A DNA stretch of 44,576 nucleotides, from the NCBI GenBank assembly GCA_021790675.1, contig JAJYGN010000057.1:1-44576 (forward strand), given 5' to 3'. The DNA comes from Actinomycetes bacterium (GTDB lineage: Bacteria > Actinomycetota > Acidimicrobiia > Acidimicrobiales > RAAP-2). Of the stretch, positions 19,257 to 30,815 are shown in pieces (position 1 is the first letter of the stretch; each line of letters opens with the position of its first letter). A program made the translations under genes and the position numbers. The notes below the pieces were generated by a model, which had not been told where the DNA came from, did not search any database, and saw only the letters and a program-made list of their open reading frames with translations.

Positions 19257-20108
19257 GTGGGGGTGGGTGACGATCCCCGTGTCGGGGTCGTAGGCAGCTG
19301 CAACGTCGACTACGTCGTGCGCGTCGCGCACCTCGCGCGTGCGGGTGAGACCGTGCGCGGCGCCGACGTACTGCGCCTTCCTGGCGGTAAGGGGGCCAAT
19401 CAGGCCGTGGCTGCCGCACGCCTGGGCGCGGCCGTGACGATGATCGGCTGCGTCGGCCGCGACGCCGACGCTGAGCTCATCACCGCGAGCCTCGCCGAGA
19501 ACGGTGTTGACGTAACCGGCCTTCGCCGCTCGGAGCGCCCCACGGGCGCCGCGTTCATCAGCGTCGACGACGCGGGCGAGAACCAGATCGTGCTCTCGCC
19601 GGGCGCCAACGTCGATCTCGACACCTCGGCGAGCGACCTCGAGTCCTTCGACGTCGTGCTCGCCCAGCTCGAAGCGCCGGCGAAGGCGGTCGCCGAGGCC
19701 TCCCTTCGCGCGCGCCGCTTAGTCCTTAACGTCGCCCCGGTCGCCCCGGTCGCTGTTGAAGTTCTCGATCGCTGCGCGGTCGTCGTCGCCAACGAGGTCG
19801 AGGCCGAGTCGCTCGACCTCGCGCGCCTGGGCCACGTGATTGTGACCCTTGGCGCTCGGGGGGCGACACACTTGCGCTTCGGCCGCGAGGTCGCCACCGT
19901 CGCGGCCCCGCGCGTTGCGGCGCTCGACACGGTGGGAGCTGGCGACGCGTTCTGCGCGGCCTACGCCGTTCAGTTCGCCAAGGGCGCGGACGCCTACGAC
20001 GCGTTGACCTACGCCGTGGTGGCCGGCGCGCTCGCCACCCGGGCGAGCGGGGCGCAGGGCTCTCTCGCCACCGACCAGGAGGTACGAGCGTGGCTCGCAC
20101 GCGGGTAA
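19257..20108 (+). CDS. rbsK: Ribokinase (PfkB family)
   Basis: A 283-residue PfkB kinase: VGSCNVDYVVRVAHLARAGE at the start, PGGKGANQAVAAARLGA as the first PfkB signature, and DTVGAGDAFCAAYA with the catalytic Asp as the second. These are ribokinase-specific versions, so D-ribose to ribose 5-phosphate is the likely reaction. The start is GTG 19257 directly after the previous stop, with an in-frame GTG at 19263 as alternative. It overlaps the nucleoside hydrolase gene by 19 bases. The pair would release ribose from a nucleoside and phosphorylate it. Confidence 0.9.
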   Translation: MGVGDDPRVGVVGSCNVDYVVRVAHLARAGETVRGADVLRLPGGKGANQAVAAARLGAAVTMIGCVGRDADAELITASLAENGVDVTGLRRSERPTGAAFISVDDAGENQIVLSPGANVDLDTSASDLESFDVVLAQLEAPAKAVAEASLRARRLVLNVAPVAPVAVEVLDRCAVVVANEVEAESLDLARLGHVIVTLGARGATHLRFGREVATVAAPRVAALDTVGAGDAFCAAYAVQFAKGADAYDALTYAVVAGALATRASGAQGSLATDQEVRAWLARG

Positions 20109-21016
20109 TCGTCGACACGGATCCGGGGGTGGACGACGCGGTCGCCATCCTGCTCGCCCTGGCGAGCGAAGAGTTAGAGGTGGTGGCCATCACGTCGGTC
20201 GCCGGCAACGTCGGTATCGACGCGACGACGTTGAACGCCCGCCGGCTCGTCGAGCTCGCCCAGCGCCCCGACGTCCCGGTGGCGCGCGGCAGCGCCCGCC
20301 CCCTCAACGGTGACCCGCAGCTCGAGGTGAGCGTGCACGGTGCCGACGGGCTGGGCGACCTCGTCTGGGATGAGCCACAAGTCCCCGAGCACGAGCTTGA
20401 TGCGGTCGACCTGCAGTACCGGTTGATCACCGAGGCGCCCACAACAATCGTGGCGATCGGACCCCTCACCAACCTGGCGAACCTCCTGTCGCGCTATCCC
20501 CAGGCGGAGTCGCTCGTCGAGCGCGTCGTCATCATGGGCGGCGCCTCCTTCGAGGGCAATGTCACTCCGGCCGCGGAGTTCAACATCTGGTTCGACCCTG
20601 AGGCCGCCGCCGCGGTGGCCGCCGCGCGCTGGCCGATGACCTTCATGCCGCTCGATCTCACGCATCAGGCCCTGTTGAACGACGAGGACCTGGCGCACCT
20701 GAGGGGACTGGACACCGCGGTGGGACATCGGGTTGCGGCCATGCTCGAGCCCTACGCGCTCTTCCACGACGAGTGGTACGGCAACCGCGACGTGATCATG
20801 CACGACGCGACCGCGGTCTACGAACTGATCGACCCGACGGCGATCGAGAAGCAGGGCGTCGCCGTGACGGTCGAGACCGGCGGAGAGCACTCGCGCGGGG
20901 CCACGTGGTTCGACCGTCGCCGCGCGAACTCGAACAGCACCACGACGGTGGGCGTCACGCTCGACAACGACCGTTTCGCCTCGGTGATCCGCGAGCGCCT
21001 CGCCCGATTCGCTTAG
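20090..21016 (+). CDS. Inosine-uridine-preferring nucleoside hydrolase family
   Basis: A 308-residue member of the nucleoside N-ribohydrolase family. The Ca2+-binding signature VDTDPGVDDAVAILLAL stands at residues 8-24, with IMGGASFEGNVTPAAEFNIW (about residues 146-165) and MHDATAVYELIDP near the end supplying other active-site residues. It hydrolyses a ribonucleoside to base plus ribose; purine or pyrimidine preference is not clear. GTG 20090 has GGAGG upstream inside the ribokinase gene. It is the last gene of the long plus-strand run and converges with ahcY with four bases between the stops. Confidence 0.93.
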   Translation: MARTRVIVDTDPGVDDAVAILLALASEELEVVAITSVAGNVGIDATTLNARRLVELAQRPDVPVARGSARPLNGDPQLEVSVHGADGLGDLVWDEPQVPEHELDAVDLQYRLITEAPTTIVAIGPLTNLANLLSRYPQAESLVERVVIMGGASFEGNVTPAAEFNIWFDPEAAAAVAAARWPMTFMPLDLTHQALLNDEDLAHLRGLDTAVGHRVAAMLEPYALFHDEWYGNRDVIMHDATAVYELIDPTAIEKQGVAVTVETGGEHSRGATWFDRRRANSNSTTTVGVTLDNDRFASVIRERLARFA

Positions 21017-21020
21017 TTGG

Positions 21021-22466
<1,446 letters not shown>

Positions 22467-22547
22467 GATGCTCCTGTGGATAGATCTGCGGCCGGCGCCG
22501 ACCTCTGTCGTTCACGCCTGGTCAAATCGTAGCGGCCCGATGCGGGG

Positions 22548-23627
22548 CTAGACCCCGACGCGAAACTCCACGACGTCGCCGTCGCGCATGACGTACTCCT
22601 TACCCTCGATGCGGGCCTTGCCGGCCGCGCGCACCGCGGCGACCGAGCCGCCCTCGACGAGATCGGCGAAGGAGATGACCTCGGCCTTGATGAAGTGCTT
22701 CTGAAAGTCGGTGTGGATCACACCGGCGGCTTCTGGTGCCGTCGCCCCCTGGGGGATCGTCCAGGCCCGCGCCTCCTTGGGCCCCGCGGTGAGAAAGGTC
22801 TGCAGTCCCAAGGCGCCAAAGCCGACCCGCGAGAGCGCGGCCAGTCCCGACTCGTGCTGGCCGTAGGACTCGAGCAGTTCGAGCGCCTCGTCGGGATCGA
22901 GACCGGCGAGCTCGGCCTCGATCTTCGCGCAGAGCACGACGCACGGCGCGGGAGCGACCGAGTCGGCGAGCTCCCGGCGGCGCGCCTCGTCCGAGAGCGT
23001 CGCCTCGTCGACGTTGAAGACGTAGATGAAGGGCTTGTCCGTCAGGAGGTGCAGGTCCGCGAGGGCGTCGCGGTCGAGCTCGGGTCCGACCTTGGCGATC
23101 ACCAGCCCTTCATTGAGGGCCGAGCGGGCGCGCTGGACGTGGCGGAGTTTCTCGGCGGCCTCGGGGAGGCGTTTGGCGTCGCGCTCGAGGCGCGTCACGA
23201 CTTTGTCGATGGTCTGCAGGTCGGCGAGGATGAGCTCGGTCTCGATCGTGGCGACGTCGCTCGCCGGGTCGATTCGCCCGTCGACGTGGATCACGTCGTC
23301 GTCGTGAAAAGCCCGCACGACCTCGCAGATCGCGTCGGATTCGCGGATGGCGGCGAGGAACTGGTTGCCCAGACCCTCGCCCTCGGAGGCGCCTTTGACG
23401 ATGCCGGCGATGTCCACGAAGGTCACCTGGGCGGGCAGAATCCGCTCGGAGTGAAAGATCGCGGCGAGCTGGGCGAGGCGCGGGTCCGGCACCGCGACGA
23501 CGCCGACGTTCGGCTCGATCGTGGCGAAGGGGTAGTTGGCAGCCAGGACGTTGTTGTTCGTGAGCGCGTTGAAGAGCGTGGACTTGCCGACGTTGGGCAG
23601 GCCGACGATACCGATGGAAAGCGCCAT
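22548..23627 (-). CDS. ychF: Ribosome-associated ATPase YchF (OLA1 family)
   Basis: A 359-residue Obg-superfamily P-loop protein. G1 is [18 protein letters not shown] (residues 6-23), G3 region [20 protein letters not shown], and the specificity motif is NVDE (in [10 protein letters not shown]) instead of NKxD, the reason this family prefers ATP. A TGS domain closes the protein ([20 protein letters not shown]). ATG 23627 matches the conserved [12 protein letters not shown] start; the 13 extra codons upstream are not conserved-looking. It lies 81 bases upstream of ahcY on the same strand. Confidence 0.96.
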   Translation of the reverse strand: MALSIGIVGLPNVGKSTLFNALTNNNVLAANYPFATIEPNVGVVAVPDPRLAQLAAIFHSERILPAQVTFVDIAGIVKGASEGEGLGNQFLAAIRESDAICEVVRAFHDDDVIHVDGRIDPASDVATIETELILADLQTIDKVVTRLERDAKRLPEAAEKLRHVQRARSALNEGLVIAKVGPELDRDALADLHLLTDKPFIYVFNVDEATLSDEARRRELADSVAPAPCVVLCAKIEAELAGLDPDEALELLESYGQHESGLAALSRVGFGALGLQTFLTAGPKEARAWTIPQGATAPEAAGVIHTDFQKHFIKAEVISFADLVEGGSVAAVRAAGKARIEGKEYVMRDGDVVEFRVGV

Positions 23628-23734
23628 AAGGCACTCAAGGCTAGTAGAGCCGTGACCTCCGCCCATATGGTGAATTGAGTCGAAATTGAGGTGACTCCAC
23701 GGAATTTCTCAAGGTCGGCCACGACCATGGAGCC

Positions 23735-24052
23735 ATGCGAGGACATCTCAGCGGACGCGTGCGCGCCCTCTCATCGTGGGCGGTGGCCGGCACCTTGACC
23801 CTTGTCCTCTCAACGGCGGCGGTTGCCTTGATGATGCACGCGTCGAATCCCGCCCCGCTCTCCAATTCGCTCTCTGCGAACTCAGCACCGACGACGGTAC
23901 CGAACACCCCGGCGGCTCCACCGACGATGGCGCCCGCTCCCGCCGTGGTGACCTACACCTACAGCGGCGATGACGGCGCGTCGGGCGACGACGGATCGCC
24001 GTCTTCGGGGACCTACGGGTCATCGGCTTCTGGTTCCTACGGCGACGACTGA
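23735..24052 (+). CDS. Small exported or anchored low-complexity protein
   Basis: A 105-residue predicted protein: basic N-terminus, one hydrophobic segment (VAGTLTLVLSTAAVALMMHA, residues 17-36), then a Ser/Ala/Pro/Thr-rich stretch and a Gly/Ser/Asp/Tyr-rich tail ending SYGDD. The topology is a signal anchor with a short flexible outer domain. GGAG lies three bases before the ATG, a little close. No family recognised. It is divergent from ychF with a 107-base gap and 98 bases ahead of another exported protein; the coding call rests on start, hydrophobic profile and codon pattern. Confidence 0.55.
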   Translation: MRGHLSGRVRALSSWAVAGTLTLVLSTAAVALMMHASNPAPLSNSLSANSAPTTVPNTPAAPPTMAPAPAVVTYTYSGDDGASGDDGSPSSGTYGSSASGSYGDD

Positions 24053-24150
24053 CCCAGGCTGTAGCGGTCGCTTCGCGAGCGTGCTGACACCTGACTCGAG
24101 CGCGAATCTGACCCCTCGCTAGCCCTACTACCATCGGCGCGGGAGGTTCT

Positions 24151-24849
24151 ATGTCCACAGACTCCGCAGTGCCGACGTCGCGCCGATGGATTCCTTTTGC
24201 CCTGCTCACCCTGCTTGGTGTCGCCAGTCTCGCTACCGCGTGGCTCTCGTCGCGTCCATCTTCGGCGGTGGTGGGTCCCGAAGGTGTCGTGATGTACCCC
24301 GGGGCGGATCTGGCCAGTGCGTCGAGCACGCGTAGTGGGGCGACGACGGACGGCGTGTCCTGTCAGACCGGGGCGAAGGAGGTGGTGAAGTACCACATTC
24401 ACGTCCACGTCGCGATCTTCGTCGATGGCCAGCGTCGGAACCTTCCAGCGGGCATCGGCATCACCCAGCCCGCCCTCGTCGAGCACTATCCCAGTGGCGA
24501 GTTCTACGACGTGGGTCTCACCGACTGCCTCTACTGGCTCCACACTCACGTCGCCGACGGAATCATCCACGTCGAGGCGCCGCGACAGGGCGCCTTCACG
24601 CTCGGCCAGTTCTTCGACATCTGGAACCAACCGCTGTCCGCTCACCAGGTCGGTCCGGCGCATGGGTCCGTCGTTGTCTTTGAGAACGGCCGACGTCTCA
24701 GTGGTGATCCGCGTGCCACGCCGCTGCTCTCACATGGCGACATCCAGATCGACGTGGGCTCGCCCGTCGTAAGCTTTCAGCCATTCTCTTATCGAGTGAG
24801 CGGCGGCTGCGGCGAGGGAACTACGTCGTGCTCGGCGCCGACCGGTTGA
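24151..24849 (+). CDS. Membrane-anchored His-rich conserved protein
   Basis: A 232-residue protein with an N-terminal hydrophobic anchor (WIPFALLTLLGVASLATAWL, residues 13-32) and an outer domain. The domain has KYHIHVHVAIFVDGQ, DCLYWLHTHVADGIIHVEAP and FTLGQFFDIWNQPL, a pattern I recall from uncharacterised exported proteins of several phyla. The HxHxH and HTH groups could bind a metal such as copper or zinc; that is inference. Three Cys occur, two in the C-terminal GGCGEGTTSC. ATG 24151 has GGGAGG upstream. It converges on the ABC-F gene. Confidence 0.82.
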   Translation: MSTDSAVPTSRRWIPFALLTLLGVASLATAWLSSRPSSAVVGPEGVVMYPGADLASASSTRSGATTDGVSCQTGAKEVVKYHIHVHVAIFVDGQRRNLPAGIGITQPALVEHYPSGEFYDVGLTDCLYWLHTHVADGIIHVEAPRQGAFTLGQFFDIWNQPLSAHQVGPAHGSVVVFENGRRLSGDPRATPLLSHGDIQIDVGSPVVSFQPFSYRVSGGCGEGTTSCSAPTG

Positions 24850-24876
24850 CGTCGTCGGCGAGCGGCGGCGGGACTC

Positions 24877-26553
<1,677 letters not shown>

Positions 26554-26732
26554 GTGAGGACCAGGCTAGCGAGAGGTTCATCGCCCGCCGCAACGACCAA
26601 CGAGCGAGAGAGATCCCCGCTCGCTTTGACGTTGCGCGGCCCGTTTTACAGTTCGAGGATCGAACACCGTGGCGAGGCGCAGGTGGCGAAAGGCCTCTTG
26701 AGGTGGGACAATCTGGTGGGAGAGGGGCTCGA

Positions 26733-27320
26733 ATGGCGTACCAGATCGTGGCGCTGGAGGGTTCGACGTGGGATCAGTTCGCCGAACTTGTCGAGCGCAA
26801 TAACGGCGTATTTGGCGGGTGCTGGTGCATCGGTTATCACCCTGAATGCGGCCAGCGCGGAGTCGATTACCGAATGGTGAAAGAGGACCGGGTGAGAACG
26901 GGCCGGGCCCACGCGGCGCTCGTTCTCGACAGCGACGGCTTCGCCCAGGGATGGTGCCAATACGGCAGCCCAGACGAGTTATCCAATTTGAAGCACCGCA
27001 GGATGTACGACAAAGATCCGCCGCCCGTCCCCGACTGGCGCATCACCTGCGTCTTCGTTGACAAGAGGCATCGGGGCCAAGGTGTCGCCCGCGCCGCACT
27101 CGAAGGGGCCCTCGACATGATCGGCGCCGCCGGTGGCGGTCCGGTCGAGGCGATCTCCGAGGTCACGAGTGGCCGCGCGGCTCAGGGCCGCTTCCTCTTC
27201 AGCGCCACCGTCGAACTCCTCGAACAGTACGGATTCCAGCGTGGACGCCAGGTCGGACTGCACGCGTGGATCATGAGTAGGTCGATCGAGCCTCCTAGGA
27301 GTTGTGCCTCGGGCGACTGA
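26733..27320 (+). CDS. GNAT family N-acetyltransferase
   Basis: A 195-residue acetyltransferase. The acetyl-CoA pyrophosphate loop is VDKRHRGQGVARAALEGAL (the RxxGxG/A motif), preceded by the WRITCVFV strand. A Cys-rich N-terminal segment GGCWCIGYHPECGQ is typical of one uncharacterised GNAT subgroup. ATG 26733 is preceded by AGAGGGG; the ten upstream codons are dispensable. Substrate unknown. It stands between the divergent ABC-F gene and the convergent YihY gene. Confidence 0.87.
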   Translation: MAYQIVALEGSTWDQFAELVERNNGVFGGCWCIGYHPECGQRGVDYRMVKEDRVRTGRAHAALVLDSDGFAQGWCQYGSPDELSNLKHRRMYDKDPPPVPDWRITCVFVDKRHRGQGVARAALEGALDMIGAAGGGPVEAISEVTSGRAAQGRFLFSATVELLEQYGFQRGRQVGLHAWIMSRSIEPPRSCASGD

Positions 27321-27364
27321 GGAGACTCGCAGCGACAAACCGCGTGCTCATCGGTGGGCGAGCC

Positions 27365-28273
27365 TCAGCGCTGAAGTACCCGTGAGCGAAGGAGGAGCGA
27401 TCGGTGGTCCGCGTCGGTGGACGTTCCGCGAAGGCTGCGTGGCCACAGGTGTTCGGCGAGGACCACATTGAGCTGCGCCGCGTAGAGAGTGAGCTGGGCG
27501 CCGAGGTAGATCCAGGCGAGCAGTCCCACGACCAGAGAGAGGGGACCATAGAGGTGCGACGCGTGGGCGATCTCGTGGCGGGTGTAGTAGGCGCCGAGGG
27601 TGTGTAGGGGCGTCCAGCCAATGGCTCCGACCAACGCGCCTGGCAACACGGTCCGCCACGACATGCGGCGGTTGGTCAGGATGACGAAGGCGCCGAGATA
27701 GAGCACGAAATTAAGTATCAGCGGCCCGACGACGCTGACGAGATTCGCGGCGACCGGGGCGATGACGTGGGTCCCCTGCAGGCCAGCCAGGGAGCTCGAG
27801 AGTATGAATGCGACGCCCAGGGCGACGAGCATGGCCAGTCCGCGCAGTCGCGACCACCACAGGTTTGGCCTCTGGGCGAGGGGAATGTACCAGACCGTGT
27901 TCATGGCGCCTTCTACTGCGCGCGTGACGCCCAGGCCGGCCCACAGGGCGACGACGAGTCCCACGCCCAGGGCGATCCCGCTGCCCGTGATCGTTGCGTC
28001 AATCGTGCCGGCGAAGCCTGGAAAGGAACGTGCGACGTTCTCGAGGACGTGGACGCGAAGACCCGAGTCCCCGGCGAGCACAAAACCGAGAATTGACGCG
28101 AAACTCAGTAGCAGTGGAAACAGCGAGAGGAAGCCGTAGTACGCGATCAGCGCGGCGAGATTGCCACCCTGGTCGTCGCTCATCTTGCGCACGAGCGAGA
28201 ACGGCAGCGCGATCCAGCGGTGGCGGCGCTGAACGCGGTCAACGGCGTCGAGAAGACCTGCGAGCCATTTCAC
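27365..28273 (-). CDS. YihY/BrkB family inner-membrane protein
   Basis: A 302-residue polytopic protein with about six helices. The family hallmark is GGNLAALIAYYGFLSLFPLL near residues 36-55, followed by WAGLGVTRAVEGAMNTVWYI and GPLSLVVGLLAWIYLGAQLT near the end. Once called ribonuclease BN, members are now regarded as membrane proteins of unknown transport or envelope function. GTG 28273 with GGATGGGG upstream. Confidence 0.92.
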   Translation of the reverse strand: MKWLAGLLDAVDRVQRRHRWIALPFSLVRKMSDDQGGNLAALIAYYGFLSLFPLLLSFASILGFVLAGDSGLRVHVLENVARSFPGFAGTIDATITGSGIALGVGLVVALWAGLGVTRAVEGAMNTVWYIPLAQRPNLWWSRLRGLAMLVALGVAFILSSSLAGLQGTHVIAPVAANLVSVVGPLILNFVLYLGAFVILTNRRMSWRTVLPGALVGAIGWTPLHTLGAYYTRHEIAHASHLYGPLSLVVGLLAWIYLGAQLTLYAAQLNVVLAEHLWPRSLRGTSTDADHRSLLLRSRVLQR

Positions 28274-28419
28274 AGCCCCATCCTTTCAGAGGTGTCTGCA
28301 CCGTGGGCTACGTCGCGTCGTTTACCCACTGTCGTCACCTCCATTTGTCGTGCTGACTAAACGGCCAGAGCTCGACCGGTCGCTCACCCGGCGACTGCGA
28401 CGTGCAGCGTCGGACGTTA

Positions 28420-28477
28420 CGACGACACCGCGCCCGCGGGTCCCACCGAAGAGGGATCCGCGGGCGCGGTGTCGTCG
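28420..28477 (-). terminator. 24-bp hairpin downstream of the solute-binding protein gene
   Basis: CGACGACACCGCGCCCGCGG (28420-28439) plus four bases pairs with 28454-28477 as a 24-bp stem with a single mismatch and a 10-nt loop. It is 28 bases after the minus-strand stop. No U tract follows, so it may be a terminator of the actinobacterial type or a 3' stabiliser. The remaining gap 28274-28505 shows nothing else. Confidence 0.55.
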
Positions 28478-28505
28478 CCGGACGATCGAGTCGCTCGTCT
28501 CCGGT

Positions 28506-30329
28506 TTAGAAGTAGTAGTACTCGGGCATGAAGTTCGCCAGCGGGTTCGGGGTGAATCCGATGGAGCTCTTCAACGTCTTCTTGATCTCAATCGGCGTGA
28601 CCGGGTTCGGCTGATAGAGCACGGGGAGCTGCTCGGCCGCGTACTTGGCGTACGTGGTCAACTTGGCAGTGCCGAAGGTCGTCGTGTTGATGATCTTGTT
28701 CATTGTGGGGTCGCTGTAGCCACCGGGGTTGAAGCCGCCCTTGGTGGTAAAGAGCGTCTCGCCCGACGGGTAGTAGTCCGGGGCGTAGATCCACCCCGCA
28801 CCCCATGAGCACAGCTCGTAGTGCTGCTTGGCGCTCGTGCAGTCCGCGATGACCGTGTTGAACGTGCCGGTTGAGTGCGTGAACTTGATGCCGATGCTCG
28901 CCCAGTCGGCGATCTCCGCGTTGAACGTGTCATCGAGCGACGGTGACCCGCTGGCCCAGACGATCTTGAAGTTCAAGGTGTAGCCCTTTGTAATGCCCGG
29001 CCCGCACTGATTGGCGCTCGTACCCGGGTTGACGCAGGTCTGCACTCCGTTTTCGATCTTCCAGCCGTGCGATGTCAGAAGCGACTCCGCCTTGGCCTTG
29101 TTGAAGGGATACGGGTTGGCGACGGGACCGCTGATCGACGCCGGGGTGTTGGGCGGCAGTGGACTGTAGGTCGGCACGCCGTAGCCCTTGTCGACCACCT
29201 TGATGATTCCCGTCTGATCCACGGACATCTGCAGAGCCTGACGGATGTAGAGCTGGTGGATAGCCGCGGAGGTGGGATTGGCCGAGCTGAAGTTGAACGG
29301 CGCGTAGTTGAAGCTCCACGGGGTACCCGCGTAGATGTTGTAGGTGCTGGCGATCGCTGGCCAGTTGGGACCGGCCTGTCCGGGTCCGGGGGCTGGCGAC
29401 GTCAGAATCGTCGGGTCCACGAAGCCGACGTCGATGGTGCCGGCCTGCAGGCTCGACTGCTCGGCCTGGTTCGAAGTGAAGGGAATCTCCTTGACGGTCT
29501 TGACCTGGGCCTTCTGGGGACCTGAGTACTTCGTGTTGGGAACGAAGGTGACGTTGCCGAGGTTGTCCATGAAGGTGAGCTTCCACGGACCGTCGACACC
29601 GCTCTGCCACATCGCGTCGGTGTAGGTACTGACTTTGGAGGACTGGGCGTCCAGATACTTCTCGACCGCCTTACAAGCCGTGTCGGTCGAGGGTGCCCCG
29701 TAGGCGCCGGTCGCGCAGGTCGACGGTGTGGAGGCCGATGTGACGTCCCATGTGTTGGGGAAGGGGGTGATCTCGGAGAGGTAGTTGTAGAGCAGCCAGT
29801 TCGGGTTGACGGACGTCTTGAATTTCAGCGTCACGGTGTTTCCGTGTCCCGTGGCACTCTGGACCTGGTCGGGGATGCCGAAGCCGGGGTTGTATCCCGC
29901 GTACGACGTCGGGTCGGCCTTGTACATGTTGAGAAAGAACATCACTGACTGGGCGTCGACGGTTTGGCCGTCGGCAAACTTCCAGCCCTTCATCGTGATG
30001 GTCACTGTCTTATTACTGTTCGAGAACACTGGCATGTTTGCGAGCGATAGCGGCGGCTGAACGGCGACCGATCCTCCGAGACCAAACCAGTACAAGGGTC
30101 GGAACATCAGCTCTTGGAACTGGTTGATGTTATCGACCGAGAAGTACTGGCCACCCATGTACGGGAAGATGTAGTTGGGATTGGCCCCGGGCGCCTCGGC
30201 GAAGGTCACCGTGCCGCCGGAGGCGGTGGACTTTGGTGACTTCGAGCTCAGGACCCCTATCGTGATTCCGGCCGCGATGACGATGACCACCACCGTGACG
30301 AGTATCCAGATTTTTCGTGCCGATTTCAT
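28506..30329 (-). CDS. ABC transporter substrate-binding protein, family 5 (OppA/DppA type)
   Basis: A 607-residue extracytoplasmic binding protein. An N-terminal hydrophobic anchor (IWILVTVVVIVIAAGITIGV) is followed by a Ser-rich linker. The mature domain has FAEAPGANPNYIFPYMGGQY, the QELMFRPLYWFG segment and TMKGWKFADGQTVDAQSVMF, the classic peptide/nickel family-5 cluster. There is no lipobox Cys, so the uncleaved helix probably anchors it. No permease or ATPase genes accompany it here, so it is an orphan in this window and may work with a transporter elsewhere. ATG 30329 with GGGAG upstream. Ligand unknown. Confidence 0.9.
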   Translation of the reverse strand: MKSARKIWILVTVVVIVIAAGITIGVLSSKSPKSTASGGTVTFAEAPGANPNYIFPYMGGQYFSVDNINQFQELMFRPLYWFGLGGSVAVQPPLSLANMPVFSNSNKTVTITMKGWKFADGQTVDAQSVMFFLNMYKADPTSYAGYNPGFGIPDQVQSATGHGNTVTLKFKTSVNPNWLLYNYLSEITPFPNTWDVTSASTPSTCATGAYGAPSTDTACKAVEKYLDAQSSKVSTYTDAMWQSGVDGPWKLTFMDNLGNVTFVPNTKYSGPQKAQVKTVKEIPFTSNQAEQSSLQAGTIDVGFVDPTILTSPAPGPGQAGPNWPAIASTYNIYAGTPWSFNYAPFNFSSANPTSAAIHQLYIRQALQMSVDQTGIIKVVDKGYGVPTYSPLPPNTPASISGPVANPYPFNKAKAESLLTSHGWKIENGVQTCVNPGTSANQCGPGITKGYTLNFKIVWASGSPSLDDTFNAEIADWASIGIKFTHSTGTFNTVIADCTSAKQHYELCSWGAGWIYAPDYYPSGETLFTTKGGFNPGGYSDPTMNKIINTTTFGTAKLTTYAKYAAEQLPVLYQPNPVTPIEIKKTLKSSIGFTPNPLANFMPEYYYF

Positions 30330-30735
30330 GTCAAATTTCTCCCGTCTCCACCGATTCCGAATTATCGAAAAAGGAAACCTAAATGTGTGGATTCGGTTCC
30401 ATAGTAGGGGCTTGATTAACGTATTCGTACAGCACGATAAGAAATAGAAAACAAAAAGAATATTATTGTAATATTCTGAGAATTTTCCTCGATTCGCTCT
30501 ATTATTGGAAAACCTTCCGCACCACAGCCACGCAGAGGGCTACGATCCGGCGCTGAAGGACCGGCTTTTAGCACGCCAGGCCCCACACGGGGCCCGAGAC
30601 GACCGGCGCGGACGTCGAATGGAAGTTCGCTGGCGGGAGCCGTTGCCGGTGTGATCGACGCGAAAAGGACTAGTGACATCGGTTCCAAGTACCATCGATC
30701 CGGTGGGATTCTGACGGAGATGTCGCCACTGACAG
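30330..30735. other. 406-base spacer, AT-rich in part, with palindrome
   Basis: No convincing gene. The part 30410-30510 is strikingly AT-rich for this genome. AGAATATTA (30457-30465), loop TTG, TAATATTCT (30469-30477) is a perfect 9-bp inverted repeat; on the minus strand it is followed by TTTTTGTTTT, which looks like an intrinsic terminator, or it may be an operator in the leader of the solute-binding protein gene. A GGCCCC/GGGGCC stem lies further on near 30572-30587. Confidence 0.6.
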
Positions 30736-30810
30736 GCCCTCGTAGCTCAGGGGATAGAGCATCGGTTTCCTAAACCGTGAGCGCAGGTTCGAATCCTGCC
30801 GGGGGCACCA
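30736..30810 (+). tRNA. tRNA-Arg (anticodon CCT)
   Basis: The full cloverleaf can be drawn: acceptor GCCCTCG with CGGGGGC (one G-U pair), D arm GCTCAGGGGATAGAGC, anticodon loop TTCCTAA with CCT at 30769-30771, variable TGAGC, T arm GCAGGTTCGAATCCTGC, and encoded CCA at 30808-30810. It reads AGG codons. The IS481 element begins within a few bases of its 3' end. Confidence 0.96.
30796..30808 (+). repeat. 13-bp direct repeat, tRNA 3'-end copy
   Basis: CTGCCGGGGGCAC in the T arm and acceptor of tRNA-Arg recurs exactly at 32073-32085, just beyond the right end of the IS481 element. The two copies bracket the element plus about 27 extra bases. It may be an attachment-site scar or an old target duplication. 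Confidence 0.7.
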
Positions 30811-30815
30811 CTGAA

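Noticed and set aside
22467..22547. SAH riboswitch before ahcY
   Set aside because: The 81-base leader does not show the conserved core I would expect; only a possible -10 box and an AGGAG are visible.
26554..26732. Terminator-like AGCGAG/CTCGCT pair before the GNAT gene
   Set aside because: Short stem, and no gene upstream on that strand would need it; likely chance in this composition.
30416..30688. Minus-strand 90-codon frame in the AT-rich spacer
   Set aside because: No ribosome binding site or domain, and its composition changes abruptly along its length.
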